The notes beneath the pieces were generated by a model. The model saw only the letters and a program-made list of their open reading frames with translations. It was not told where the DNA came from and did no database searches. The translations under genes were made by a program, and so were the position numbers. From CAIXTV01 sp037144095 (GTDB lineage: Bacteria > Bacteroidota > Bacteroidia > Bacteroidales > CAIXTV01): a stretch of DNA of 16,205 nucleotides. Location: NCBI GenBank assembly GCA_037144095.1, contig JBAWXL010000083.1, positions 1 through 16,205 of the forward strand, read 5' to 3'. How positions within the stretch are numbered: position 1 is the first letter of the stretch; each line of letters opens with the position of its first letter. Positions 1 through 7,708 of the stretch are shown one piece after another.

Positions 1-155
1 TATCTGGCCATTATTTTTTTACAGAAAAAAAAGTATTGAACAATAAATTGTGAGTAAGTATTAAAGATAAATTCTAAATGCCAGTAAATCAATATATAAA
101 AATTTTCATCAAAGTGTAACCTTTGAAGGAAACTTACGTTATAAATAGAATTAAA

Positions 156-201
156 TGGGAGTATATGGGAAAATTTATCAACAATATGGAACTATATGGT
201 A
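156..201 (+). promoter_or_regulatory. Putative MraZ-binding boxes (TGG direct repeats) upstream of mraZ
   Basis: TGGGA occurs at 156-160 and again at 166-170, exactly 10 bp apart (5-base box plus 5-base spacer). A second pair, TGGAA at 187 and TGGTA at 197, is also 10 bp apart and lies 21 bp beyond the first pair. All four are therefore close to the same face of the helix. Direct TGGG-type repeats with 5-base spacers just upstream of mraZ are the known target of MraZ in other bacteria. The site ends about 40 bases before the mraZ start, so autoregulation of the dcw operon is the likely role. The first pair is exact and the second is degenerate. Function is inferred. Confidence 0.6.
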
Positions 202-241
202 TTATTATATTAAATTTACAGGCTTTTTAAAATAAATAAAA

Positions 242-706
242 ATGAATTATCTGAATGGAAAATATGATTGCAAAGTGGATGCTAATGGGCGTTTGCTGTT
301 TCCTATTAACCTTAAAAAGCAGTTATCTTCAACAATTGATGATGGATTTGTTATTCGGGAAAGCATTTTTGATCCATGCCTTGAACTTTTCCCAACATCT
401 GAATGGGAAAAAGAGATAGATAAATTAACCAAATTGAACCCCTTTAATACTAAGGATAGAATATTGATTAAAAAGTTTTCTTCCGGGATGAACGTGGAGT
501 TAGACAATAACGGTAGAATGCTTATTCCTGTGGATATGAAAAAAAACAAAAAAATATCAAAAGATATTATTTTAGTAGCAACAATAAATATTATTGAAAT
601 ATGGGATAAGCAAACATATGACGATATTATAAATAATACTGAAATTGATATTGTGGCATTAGCAGAAGAAAGATTAGGACAAATTACAAAAGAAGAAATT
701 AAATAA
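242..706 (+). CDS. mraZ: MraZ, transcriptional regulator of the dcw cluster
   Basis: MraZ is an AbrB/SpoVT-fold DNA-binding protein that forms rings and represses or tunes its own dcw operon. The 154-residue product has the expected two tandem half-domains, each with the D-x-x-G-R-x-x-x-P signature: DANGRLLFP at residues 13-21 and DNNGRMLIP at 88-96. Length matches the family (about 145-155). The start at 242 is preceded by an A-rich stretch rather than a Shine-Dalgarno sequence, as usual in Bacteroidota. It is the first gene of the cluster, one base separates its stop from the rsmH start, and TGG repeats resembling MraZ boxes lie about 40-85 bases upstream, which supports autoregulation. Confidence 0.95.
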   Translation: MNYLNGKYDCKVDANGRLLFPINLKKQLSSTIDDGFVIRESIFDPCLELFPTSEWEKEIDKLTKLNPFNTKDRILIKKFSSGMNVELDNNGRMLIPVDMKKNKKISKDIILVATINIIEIWDKQTYDDIINNTEIDIVALAEERLGQITKEEIK

Positions 707-707
707 A

Positions 708-1601
708 ATGTATCACATTCCGGCACTATTAAACGAAAGTATTGAGGGTTTGGCTATTAAGCCAAATGGAGTTTATATAGATGTGACTTTTGGAGGAGGA
801 GGCCATTCTAAAGCAATACTCAATAGATTAAATAGAGGACAATTAATTGCATTCGATCGAGATGAAGATACATTAAACAATGCTATTCAAGACGAAAGGT
901 TTCTTTTGATTCATTCAAATTATAGACACATCACATCTTATTTAAAGTTCTTCAATTCCTTCCCAGTTGATGGAATTCTTGCAGATTTAGGTGTTTCTTC
1001 CCATCAATTTGATACCGATTCACGAGGGTTTTCTGCTCGTTTTCATGCTCGTTTAGATGGTAGGATGTCACAATCAAGTGATAAGACAGCTTGGGATGTA
1101 ATAAATTATTATGAAGAAGTAAATTTAATAAAACTATTTAGAGAATATGGGGAAATAAACAATTCAAAAAAGTTTACTTCAAAGATTATTAGTGAAAGAA
1201 ACAAAAAGTCAATAGATACAACAACTGAGCTTTTTGAAATAGTTAAACCCCTGGCAGAAAAGGGAAAGGAAAATAAGTACATGGCGCAAATAATGCAATC
1301 TCTTAGAATTGAAGTGAATAATGAAATTAATGAACTTGCATTATTTTTACAGCAAGTGCCTTCACTTTTAAAGCCCAAAGGAAGATTTGTTGTCATCTCT
1401 TATCATTCACTTGAAGATAGATTAGTTAAGAATATTTTGAAATCAGGAAATTTGAATGGAGATATTGAAAAAGATTTTTTCGGAAATGTTAAAACAATAT
1501 TTAATTCGATAACCAGAAAGCCTATTGTTCCCTCTGAAAATGAACTAAATCAAAATAGTAGAGCGAGAAGTGCTAAATTAAGAATTGCCGAAATGAATTA
1601 A
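708..1601 (+). CDS. rsmH: RsmH (MraW), 16S rRNA (cytosine(1402)-N(4))-methyltransferase
   Basis: RsmH transfers a methyl group from S-adenosylmethionine to N4 of C1402 in the decoding centre of 16S rRNA. It is cytoplasmic and is a standard second gene of dcw clusters. Visible motifs: the SAM-binding glycine loop DVTFGGGGHS (residues 25-34), DLGVSSHQ (93-100), LDGRM (116-120), LRIEVNNE (199-206), SYHSLEDR (231-238) and a C-terminal ARSAKLRIAE. The 297-residue length is normal. The start lies one base after the mraZ stop, and the family's typical beginning (YHIPALLNESI) follows the first methionine directly, which fixes the start. No key residue appears to be missing. Confidence 0.97.
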   Translation: MYHIPALLNESIEGLAIKPNGVYIDVTFGGGGHSKAILNRLNRGQLIAFDRDEDTLNNAIQDERFLLIHSNYRHITSYLKFFNSFPVDGILADLGVSSHQFDTDSRGFSARFHARLDGRMSQSSDKTAWDVINYYEEVNLIKLFREYGEINNSKKFTSKIISERNKKSIDTTTELFEIVKPLAEKGKENKYMAQIMQSLRIEVNNEINELALFLQQVPSLLKPKGRFVVISYHSLEDRLVKNILKSGNLNGDIEKDFFGNVKTIFNSITRKPIVPSENELNQNSRARSAKLRIAEMN

Positions 1602-1603
1602 CA

Positions 1604-1984
1604 ATGATTGAAAATAGCATGGCATCAGATAAAAAAGAAAAAAAAAGAATGAGTATTGGGAAATTACTTCATAGTGTTATTGATGGGACAATCTTAACCC
1701 GGAGTAATGTTCTAAATGCATTGCCATTTATTCTGTTTCTTGCTTTTTTAGCTATTATATATATTGCAAATACTTACTTTGCTTATAAACATATTAGAGA
1801 GATAAATACTATTAGAAATGAATTAAAAGAAATACGTTTTGAATATATATCTTTGAAATCGGAACTAATTAATAGAACCAAACAATCTGAAATTGTATTG
1901 AAACTTAGTGGGACAGGAATCAAAGAATCAGAGGCACCACCAAGGAAAATTATAATGGGGACTAGCAATAATACAAGTAAATGA
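1604..1984 (+). CDS. ftsL: FtsL-like bitopic division protein
   Basis: The gene encodes a 126-residue small membrane protein in the ftsL position, between rsmH and ftsI. A basic cytoplasmic N-terminus (KKEKKRMS) leads to a single membrane segment at about residues 39-60, then a charged heptad-like stretch (about 62-95) likely to form a coiled coil. The tail contains GTGIKESEAPPRKI, similar to the tail seen in Bacteroidota FtsL-like proteins. FtsL joins FtsB and FtsQ to activate FtsW-FtsI at the septum. Sequence conservation in this family is low, so the call rests on topology, size and position. A second possible start is Met6 (1619). The stop overlaps the ftsI start as ATGA, which suggests translational coupling. 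Confidence 0.85.
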   Translation: MIENSMASDKKEKKRMSIGKLLHSVIDGTILTRSNVLNALPFILFLAFLAIIYIANTYFAYKHIREINTIRNELKEIRFEYISLKSELINRTKQSEIVLKLSGTGIKESEAPPRKIIMGTSNNTSK

Positions 1985-4116
1985 GCGAAATTAGAAAAGA
2001 TATATTACGCAGACTTTATGTCGTATATTTCCTAAGTGTTTTATTTGGGCTGATAATAATAGGGAAAATATTATACATTCAATTTGCAGAAGGAGATACT
2101 TTAAGGGCTCGATCAAAAGAACTTACACTTAAATACTTTAATATTGAGGCAAGTAGAGGTAATATATTGGCTTGTGATGGGAGTTTGTTAGCAACATCTG
2201 TCCCAATATTTGATATAAGACTTGATTTGAGTGATGCGATAATACCTACAGATACTTTTTACAAGCACATTGATTCATTAGCATACTGTTTAGCCAATTT
2301 ATTTAAAGACAAAACTACATCTGAATACAAGAAAGAGTTAAAAAGGGAATTCAAAGAAGAAAATCGTTTTTATATTTTAAAGAGAAATATTAGTTATACA
2401 GAAGTAAATAAATTGAAAACCTTTCCATTATTAAAAATGGGAAAATATAAGGGAGGTTTTATGATAATTCCAAAGTACAAACGCCAAATGCCATATTCCC
2501 CTCTTGCTTCACGTACCATCGGGTTTCAAAGAACTTTTCAGGGGATGAAGTTAGTTAATGGACTAAAACAAAAGTTTGATACTTCAATTTATGTGGGATT
2601 AGAAGGTGCTTATGACAATCGACTTTCAGGGATAAGTGGAAAACGATTGATGCAGAAAATTGCAAATGGTGTTTGGATGCCTGTTAATAATGATAATGAA
2701 ATTGAGCCAAAAAATGGAGATGATATTGAATCAACTATTGATCCCAACATTCAGGATGTGGCACAAAATGCTCTGTTAAAACAATTGAAGCAAAATAATG
2801 CATTTCAGGGTTGTGCTATTCTAATGGAAGTTAAGACAGGTTATATAAGAGCAATTGTAAATTTGCGATTGAATCAATCAGATAGTAATTATTATGAAAT
2901 GTATAATTATGCAATTGCTGAATTAATAGAACCCGGATCCACTTTTAAACTACCTTCTCTTCTTGCTGCCCTTGAAGATAACAAGGTTGATTTAAATGAT
3001 ATGGTTTTTATTGGGAATGGAATTAAATCCTATGGAAAGGATACAATGCGTGATTCTCATGCACCACCAAAATCGCAATTATCAGTTCAGGAAGTATTTG
3101 AGAATTCGTCAAATGTAGGAGTATCGTCCATTATAAATAAAGCATATTCAGATAACCCATCAGCTTATTTAGAACATTTAAGTAAAATGAGACTTGATCT
3201 TCCTCTAGGTTTAGAATTAGCAGGAGAAGGTGTTCCGCAGATTAATTCACCCAAGAACTCTTCATGGTCAAAAGTAACATCTTTGCCATGGATGTCAATT
3301 GGGTATGGAATACAAGTTACCCCTTTGCAAATACTGACTGTTTATAACATGGTTGCTAACAATGGCATAATGGTTAAACCTCTATTTGTTCAGGAAATAA
3401 AACAGGCAGGAAATGTAATCCAAAAAGTAGAACCAATTATTATAGCTAAATCTATCTTTTCTCAATCTACTATTGATAAAGCCAAAAAATTATTAGAAGG
3501 AGTAGTTGAACATGGCACGGCTAAAAACATTAATAAATCTGTTTTTAAAATTGCTGGTAAAACTGGAACAGCCAAAATATCTGAAGGTAAAAAAGGTTAT
3601 GGGAAATATTACAATGCTTCATTTGCAGGGTACTTTCCTGCTGATAACCCTTTGTATTCTTGCATTGTAATTATAAATAAACCTACCTGTGGTGAATTTT
3701 ATGGAAGTCAGATATCTGCTCCGGTATTTAAAGAAATCGCGGATAAAGTTTATGCTACTCACTTAGAGATTCTGCAAACAACTCAAATAGATACGATATT
3801 CAAAAAAGTCCCTTTCGTTAAGAATGGATGTCAAAAAGATATTATTAGTATATTAAATAAACTAAACATTCCCAATCAATCAGTCAATTCTGGAAATGAA
3901 TGGACGAGCATTTCATTGAATGAAAATTCAGTTAAAATGATTGATAGAAAAATTAAAAATGGGGAAATGGCTAATGTTATAGGAATGTCATTGAAAGATG
4001 CAGTCTATCTGTTAGAGAAACAGGGATATCGTATTTTAATATCAGGTAAAGGTTTAATCACCAGACAAGAAATGGTGCAAGGTAAAAAGGAAGTTAAACT
4101 TATTTTAACGCAATAA
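1981..4116 (+). CDS. ftsI: FtsI / PBP3-type septal transpeptidase with C-terminal PASTA domain
   Basis: This is a class B penicillin-binding protein that crosslinks septal peptidoglycan with its partner glycosyltransferase FtsW. The 711 residues are laid out as a short cytoplasmic N-terminus, one membrane anchor (about 12-33), a pedestal domain beginning near ASRGNIL (57-63), and a transpeptidase domain. The three active-site motifs are present: STFK with nucleophile Ser320, SSN at 376-378, and KTGTA from Lys527. The last 50 residues (about 662-711, ANVIGMSLKDAVYLLEKQGY) form a single PASTA domain, usual for this gene in Bacteroidota. It overlaps ftsL by four bases and is followed by murE five bases downstream. 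It appears fully intact. Confidence 0.97.
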   Translation: MSEIRKDILRRLYVVYFLSVLFGLIIIGKILYIQFAEGDTLRARSKELTLKYFNIEASRGNILACDGSLLATSVPIFDIRLDLSDAIIPTDTFYKHIDSLAYCLANLFKDKTTSEYKKELKREFKEENRFYILKRNISYTEVNKLKTFPLLKMGKYKGGFMIIPKYKRQMPYSPLASRTIGFQRTFQGMKLVNGLKQKFDTSIYVGLEGAYDNRLSGISGKRLMQKIANGVWMPVNNDNEIEPKNGDDIESTIDPNIQDVAQNALLKQLKQNNAFQGCAILMEVKTGYIRAIVNLRLNQSDSNYYEMYNYAIAELIEPGSTFKLPSLLAALEDNKVDLNDMVFIGNGIKSYGKDTMRDSHAPPKSQLSVQEVFENSSNVGVSSIINKAYSDNPSAYLEHLSKMRLDLPLGLELAGEGVPQINSPKNSSWSKVTSLPWMSIGYGIQVTPLQILTVYNMVANNGIMVKPLFVQEIKQAGNVIQKVEPIIIAKSIFSQSTIDKAKKLLEGVVEHGTAKNINKSVFKIAGKTGTAKISEGKKGYGKYYNASFAGYFPADNPLYSCIVIINKPTCGEFYGSQISAPVFKEIADKVYATHLEILQTTQIDTIFKKVPFVKNGCQKDIISILNKLNIPNQSVNSGNEWTSISLNENSVKMIDRKIKNGEMANVIGMSLKDAVYLLEKQGYRILISGKGLITRQEMVQGKKEVKLILTQ

Positions 4117-4121
4117 ATTGT

Positions 4122-5576
4122 ATGAATATTAAAACATTACTCAATAACGTTCAAATATTAGAAATTCAAGGAAATATGGATATTGACATATCTCATATTT
4201 CTTTTGATTCACGTAATGTAATTGACCATACACTTTTTAGTGCAACAAATGGGGAACAGGTAAATGGACATAACTTTGTTAGTCAGGCAATTTCTTCTGG
4301 TGCACTGGCTATTGTGTATGATGAAGATATTGAAACTCCTGATTCTTCAGTTGTGTATGTGAGAGTTAAAAACTCCTCGGATGCATTAGGCCAAATTGCT
4401 TCTAACTATTACGAAAGTCCTTCAGCCAAACTTAATTTAATAGGTGTAACCGGAACAAATGGGAAAACAACAATTGCCACTCTGTTATATAATTTATACA
4501 AGTCGTTTGGGTATAAAGTTGGTCTAATTTCAACTATTCAAAATATTATTGATGGAAAAATATTAGCATCCACTCATACAACACCTGATGCATTAAAACT
4601 AAACGAACTCTTAAGCGAAATGATTCAATCTGGCTGTGAATATTGCTTTATGGAAGTAAGTTCTCATTCAATCACCCAAAATCGTATTTCGGGTTTATTT
4701 TTCAGAGGAGGAATTTTTACAAATATTACACACGAACATCTTGATTATCACAAGACCTTTAATGATTATATTAAAGCTAAAAAGAAATTTTTCGACCAGC
4801 TTCCTGCATCTGCTTTTGCCTTAACTAATATAGACGACCCAAATGGTAAAGTAATGCTTCAAAACACAAAGGCACATCAATATTCTTATGCATTAAAGCA
4901 TTTCGCTGATTATAAGGCAAAAATTATTGAAAACCAATTTGATGGAATGTTAATGAATATTAATGGTTTTGACTCCTGGTTTAGATTAGTAGGGGATTTT
5001 AATGCTTACAATCTTTTAGCTATTTACGCAAGTGCAATTATTCTAGGGAATGAGCAAGCAAAAACTTTAAAGGAAATGAGTACACTATTTCCCGCTGAAG
5101 GACGATTTGAAGTAATAACCTCCTTATCAGGACTGAAAATAGTTGTTGATTATGCACATACGCCGGATGCATTAAAAAATGTGCTACAAACGATCCGCTC
5201 TTTATGTAAAAGAAATGAAAAAATAATTTCAGTTATAGGAGCTGGGGGTAATCGAGATGTGTCAAAACGCCCATTAATGACAGCAACAACATTGCAGTAT
5301 AGTGATGTAATGATTCTTACATCAGATAATCCTCGATATGAAGACCCTGAATTAATAATTTCCGAAATGTGTACAGGAATTGTAAAATCGGATGAAAAAA
5401 ATGTGCTTAAAATTACGAACAGAAAGGAAGCCATAAAGACTGCTTGCTATCTTGCCAAATCGGGCGATATTGTCTTAATTGCTGGGAAAGGTCATGAAAA
5501 GTATCAAGAAATTCAAGGCGTTAAATATCCCTTTGATGACAAGCAGGTTGTATGTGATATTTTAGAAACCATTTAA
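4122..5576 (+). CDS. murE: MurE, UDP-MurNAc-L-Ala-D-Glu:meso-diaminopimelate ligase
   Basis: MurE is the cytoplasmic ATP-dependent ligase that adds the third residue of the peptidoglycan stem peptide. All three Mur-ligase domains are present in 484 residues. The N-terminal domain shows SFDSRNV (28-33 region). The ATP-binding domain shows the P-loop GTNGKTT (111-117), EVSSHS (178-183) and THEHLDYH (203-210). The C-terminal domain shows DYAHTPDAL (343-351) and DNPRYEDP (402-409). DNPR is the known signature for meso-diaminopimelate rather than lysine specificity. Its substrate, UDP-MurNAc-L-Ala-D-Glu, is the product of MurD, so the broken murD four kilobases downstream directly affects its supply. 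The gene itself shows no damage. Confidence 0.97.
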   Translation: MNIKTLLNNVQILEIQGNMDIDISHISFDSRNVIDHTLFSATNGEQVNGHNFVSQAISSGALAIVYDEDIETPDSSVVYVRVKNSSDALGQIASNYYESPSAKLNLIGVTGTNGKTTIATLLYNLYKSFGYKVGLISTIQNIIDGKILASTHTTPDALKLNELLSEMIQSGCEYCFMEVSSHSITQNRISGLFFRGGIFTNITHEHLDYHKTFNDYIKAKKKFFDQLPASAFALTNIDDPNGKVMLQNTKAHQYSYALKHFADYKAKIIENQFDGMLMNINGFDSWFRLVGDFNAYNLLAIYASAIILGNEQAKTLKEMSTLFPAEGRFEVITSLSGLKIVVDYAHTPDALKNVLQTIRSLCKRNEKIISVIGAGGNRDVSKRPLMTATTLQYSDVMILTSDNPRYEDPELIISEMCTGIVKSDEKNVLKITNRKEAIKTACYLAKSGDIVLIAGKGHEKYQEIQGVKYPFDDKQVVCDILETI

Positions 5577-5587
5577 TACATTGACAT

Positions 5588-6841
5588 ATGTTGTATTATC
5601 TCTTTGATTATTTAGATAAAAATTTCCATTTTCCGGGTGCCGGAGTTTTCCAATATATTTCATTTAGAGGAGCAATGACAGTTATTACGTCACTAATTAT
5701 TTCTCTTATAATTGGGAAGCGAATTATCCAGCTATTGCAAAAACGACAAGTTGGAGAAATCATACGCAATCTTGGTTTAGAAGGACAGATTGCAAAACAA
5801 GGAACACCTACTATGGGAGGTGTTATTATTCTCGCTGCAATTTTAATCCCAACGCTATTATTTGCAAAGCTCAATAATATTTATGTTATTCTTATGCTAT
5901 TCACTACAATTTGGCTGGGAACTATTGGATTCATTGATGATTATATAAAAGTATTTAAAAAAGACAAGAGAGGGCTCGCCGGTAAGTTTAAAATCCTCGG
6001 ACAAATTGTTCTTGGGTTAATTGTTGGATCAGTTTTGTATTTTGGTAGCTCAGTAGTAATTAAAGAAAAGGTATCAAATCCAAAATATATAAATTCACAG
6101 CATATATTTAAAGTTGAGAATTATAAAGAATCTCCTCAAATATTTTCTAAAGAATCCTATAAATCAACTAAAACAACAATTCCATTCTTTAAGAATAATG
6201 AATTTGACTATTCAATATTATTAAAATGGATTGGAGATGATTATAAAAATTGGGCTTTTCTGATTTTCATACCTATAATCATTTTAATTATTACTTCTGT
6301 TTCAAATGGGGCAAATCTAACTGATGGGTTAGATGGGCTTGCGACTGGTACCTCAGCAATAATTGGGGTCACATTGGGTATTTTAGCTTATGTTTCAGGT
6401 AATACAATATTCGCTAATTATTTAAATATTATCTATATACCTAATATTGAAGAGATGGTAATATTCATTAGTGCCTTTGTCGGTGCATGTATTGGGTTTT
6501 TATGGTATAATTCTTATCCTGCTCAGGTATTTATGGGTGATACGGGAAGTCTGGCATTAGGGGGGATCATTGCAGTATTCGCTATTATCATAAGAAAAGA
6601 ATTACTTATACCAATATTATGTGGGGTGTTTTTTGTAGAAAGCCTTTCTGTTGTTTTACAAGTAGGATACTTTAAGTATACAAAGAAGAGGTTTGGAGAA
6701 GGTAAAAGAATTTTTAAAATGTCACCAATACATCATCACTTTCAAAAGTCTGGTTATCATGAAGCTAAAATAGTGCAGCGATTTTTTATTGTTGGCATTT
6801 TGTTAGCCGTAATTACTATTATTACTTTAAAATTACGATAA
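5588..6841 (+). CDS. mraY: MraY, phospho-N-acetylmuramoyl-pentapeptide transferase
   Basis: MraY makes lipid I by moving phospho-MurNAc-pentapeptide from UDP to undecaprenyl phosphate at the cytoplasmic face of the membrane. The 417-residue protein is polytopic. It carries QGTPTMGG (71-78), the catalytic DDY (117-119), NLTDGLDGL (243-251), FMGDTGSLALGG (315-326) and the histidine cluster SPIHHHF (379-385). A polar insertion of about 55-60 residues (about 157-215) separates two membrane segments. It makes the protein longer than the roughly 320-360 residues of Gram-positive and enterobacterial homologues, and an insertion here is common in Bacteroidota. The gene ends four bases before the decayed murD region and shows no damage. 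Confidence 0.97.
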   Translation: MLYYLFDYLDKNFHFPGAGVFQYISFRGAMTVITSLIISLIIGKRIIQLLQKRQVGEIIRNLGLEGQIAKQGTPTMGGVIILAAILIPTLLFAKLNNIYVILMLFTTIWLGTIGFIDDYIKVFKKDKRGLAGKFKILGQIVLGLIVGSVLYFGSSVVIKEKVSNPKYINSQHIFKVENYKESPQIFSKESYKSTKTTIPFFKNNEFDYSILLKWIGDDYKNWAFLIFIPIIILIITSVSNGANLTDGLDGLATGTSAIIGVTLGILAYVSGNTIFANYLNIIYIPNIEEMVIFISAFVGACIGFLWYNSYPAQVFMGDTGSLALGGIIAVFAIIIRKELLIPILCGVFFVESLSVVLQVGYFKYTKKRFGEGKRIFKMSPIHHHFQKSGYHEAKIVQRFFIVGILLAVITIITLKLR

Positions 6842-6845
6842 AAAC

Positions 6846-7049
6846 ATGAAAACAATTATGATTTTTGAACCAAATGAAAACAAGGAAGATAGAACTTGTT
6901 TGCTTAAACTGAAAGATGTTTCCAATCTAATAATATATTTAAAATGCAAGAATTGGCTTGCAAATTTTAATAATGATATTTGTTTTGAAGAAAAGAGAAA
7001 ATCTAAAACATTAAATAGAAGACTTATTGTAGAAATCCTGAAAATTTAA
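6846..7049 (+). pseudogene. murD: Decayed remnant of the MurD N-terminal domain (67 codons)
   Basis: A 67-codon frame starts four bases after mraY, exactly where murD should start, and is the only long open frame here. It has no intact motif but aligns by eye, almost without gaps, to the start of Bacteroidota MurD. MK-x-I-x-I-F at 1-7 corresponds to MK-x-I-V-I-L. EPNENK (8-13) corresponds to the Rossmann loop GAGESG, with the glutamate at 11 conserved. DICFEEK (44-50) corresponds to the IEFEEG region, and TLN near 56-58 to ILN. The stop falls near where KSPGIP would be. All glycines of the nucleotide loop are lost, so it cannot bind UDP-MurNAc in the usual way. The homology is my inference from position and weak similarity; an unrelated small protein is the alternative. 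Confidence 0.55.
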
Positions 7050-7150
7050 TGAAAAGTGGATATTTAATTCTAAGCAATTCATTTAGACCTTATTTTCAGA
7101 GTAATATGTCTATTAAATTAATATTAATAATACTGTTAAATCATAAATAA
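7049..7150 (+). other. 33-codon frame bridging the two murD fragments
   Basis: This short frame starts with ATG at 7049, overlapping the stop of the preceding 67-codon frame as TAATG. It ends with TAA at 7148-7150, overlapping the ATG of the MurD C-terminal fragment, again as TAATG. The predicted peptide begins MKSGYLILSNS and has a hydrophobic, isoleucine/leucine-rich end; I do not recognise it. It spans the place where about 200 codons of MurD (rest of domain 1 and most of the ATP-binding domain) should be. A real product is doubtful. It is more likely leftover sequence, but it could relay ribosomes by termination-reinitiation to the downstream fragment. Confidence 0.3.
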
Positions 7151-7698
7151 TGACGATAGAAACATTAGCACAACAAGGGAAAAATAATATTTATAGCTCA
7201 ATGGCATCAGGCATTACTGGTAGAATTCCTGAAATAAGAAAAGAAACAATAAAAGAAAGCCTTTGTGATTTTCAAAATGCTGAACACAGATTAGAATTTG
7301 TTGCAAAGATTCATAATATTGAGTTTTTCAACGATTCAAAAGCAACAAATGTAAACTCAACGTGGTTTGCTCTTGAAAGTATGAACAAACCCGTAATTTG
7401 GATTGTGGGAGGGCTGGATAAGGGAAATGATTATATCCCACTCAAAGAAGTTGTTAAATTGAAAGTAAAGTCTATTATTTGCCTTGGGCTTGATAATAGA
7501 AAGATTTTTAATGCTTTTGCAGATATAATTGACACTATCATTGAGACCACAAATGCAGAGGATGCCGTAAATCAAGCATATAATTGTGGGAAATCTGGCG
7601 ATGTTGTCTTATTGTCGCCCGCATGTGCAAGTTTTGATATTTTCGAAAATTTTGAAGATAGAGGGAAACGATTTAAAAAAGCGGTAACTGAACTATAG
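7150..7698 (+). pseudogene. murD: Truncated MurD: C-terminal domain only (182 codons)
   Basis: MurD adds D-glutamate to UDP-MurNAc-L-Ala and is normally about 440-450 residues in three domains. Only the last part remains. The frame opens at the junction of the central and C-terminal domains (QGKNN at 9-13, where Mur ligases usually have G-x-H-N). It then shows HRLE (46-49), DSKATN (62-67), GGLDKGNDY (87-95), SPACASFD (156-163) and FEDRG (168-172), all well conserved. The UDP-binding domain and the ATP P-loop (G-T/S-N-G-K-T/S) are absent, so it cannot catalyse the ligation alone. In-frame TAA at 7144 shows that the frame does not extend upstream. ftsW follows ten bases later. It is either a recent pseudogene or a retained free domain. 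Confidence 0.85.
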
Positions 7699-7708
7699 AT
7701 TAAATGCG

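Noticed and set aside
117..125. Bacteroidota -7 promoter element TAACCTTTG for mraZ
   Set aside because: It has three rather than two bases between TA and TTTG and no convincing -33 TTTG at the right distance, so it is mentioned only as a possibility.
6846..7698. Full MurD made by programmed frameshifting across the fragments
   Set aside because: Even if all three frames were joined, the product would be about 280 residues and would still lack the ATP-binding domain, so frameshifting cannot rescue the enzyme.
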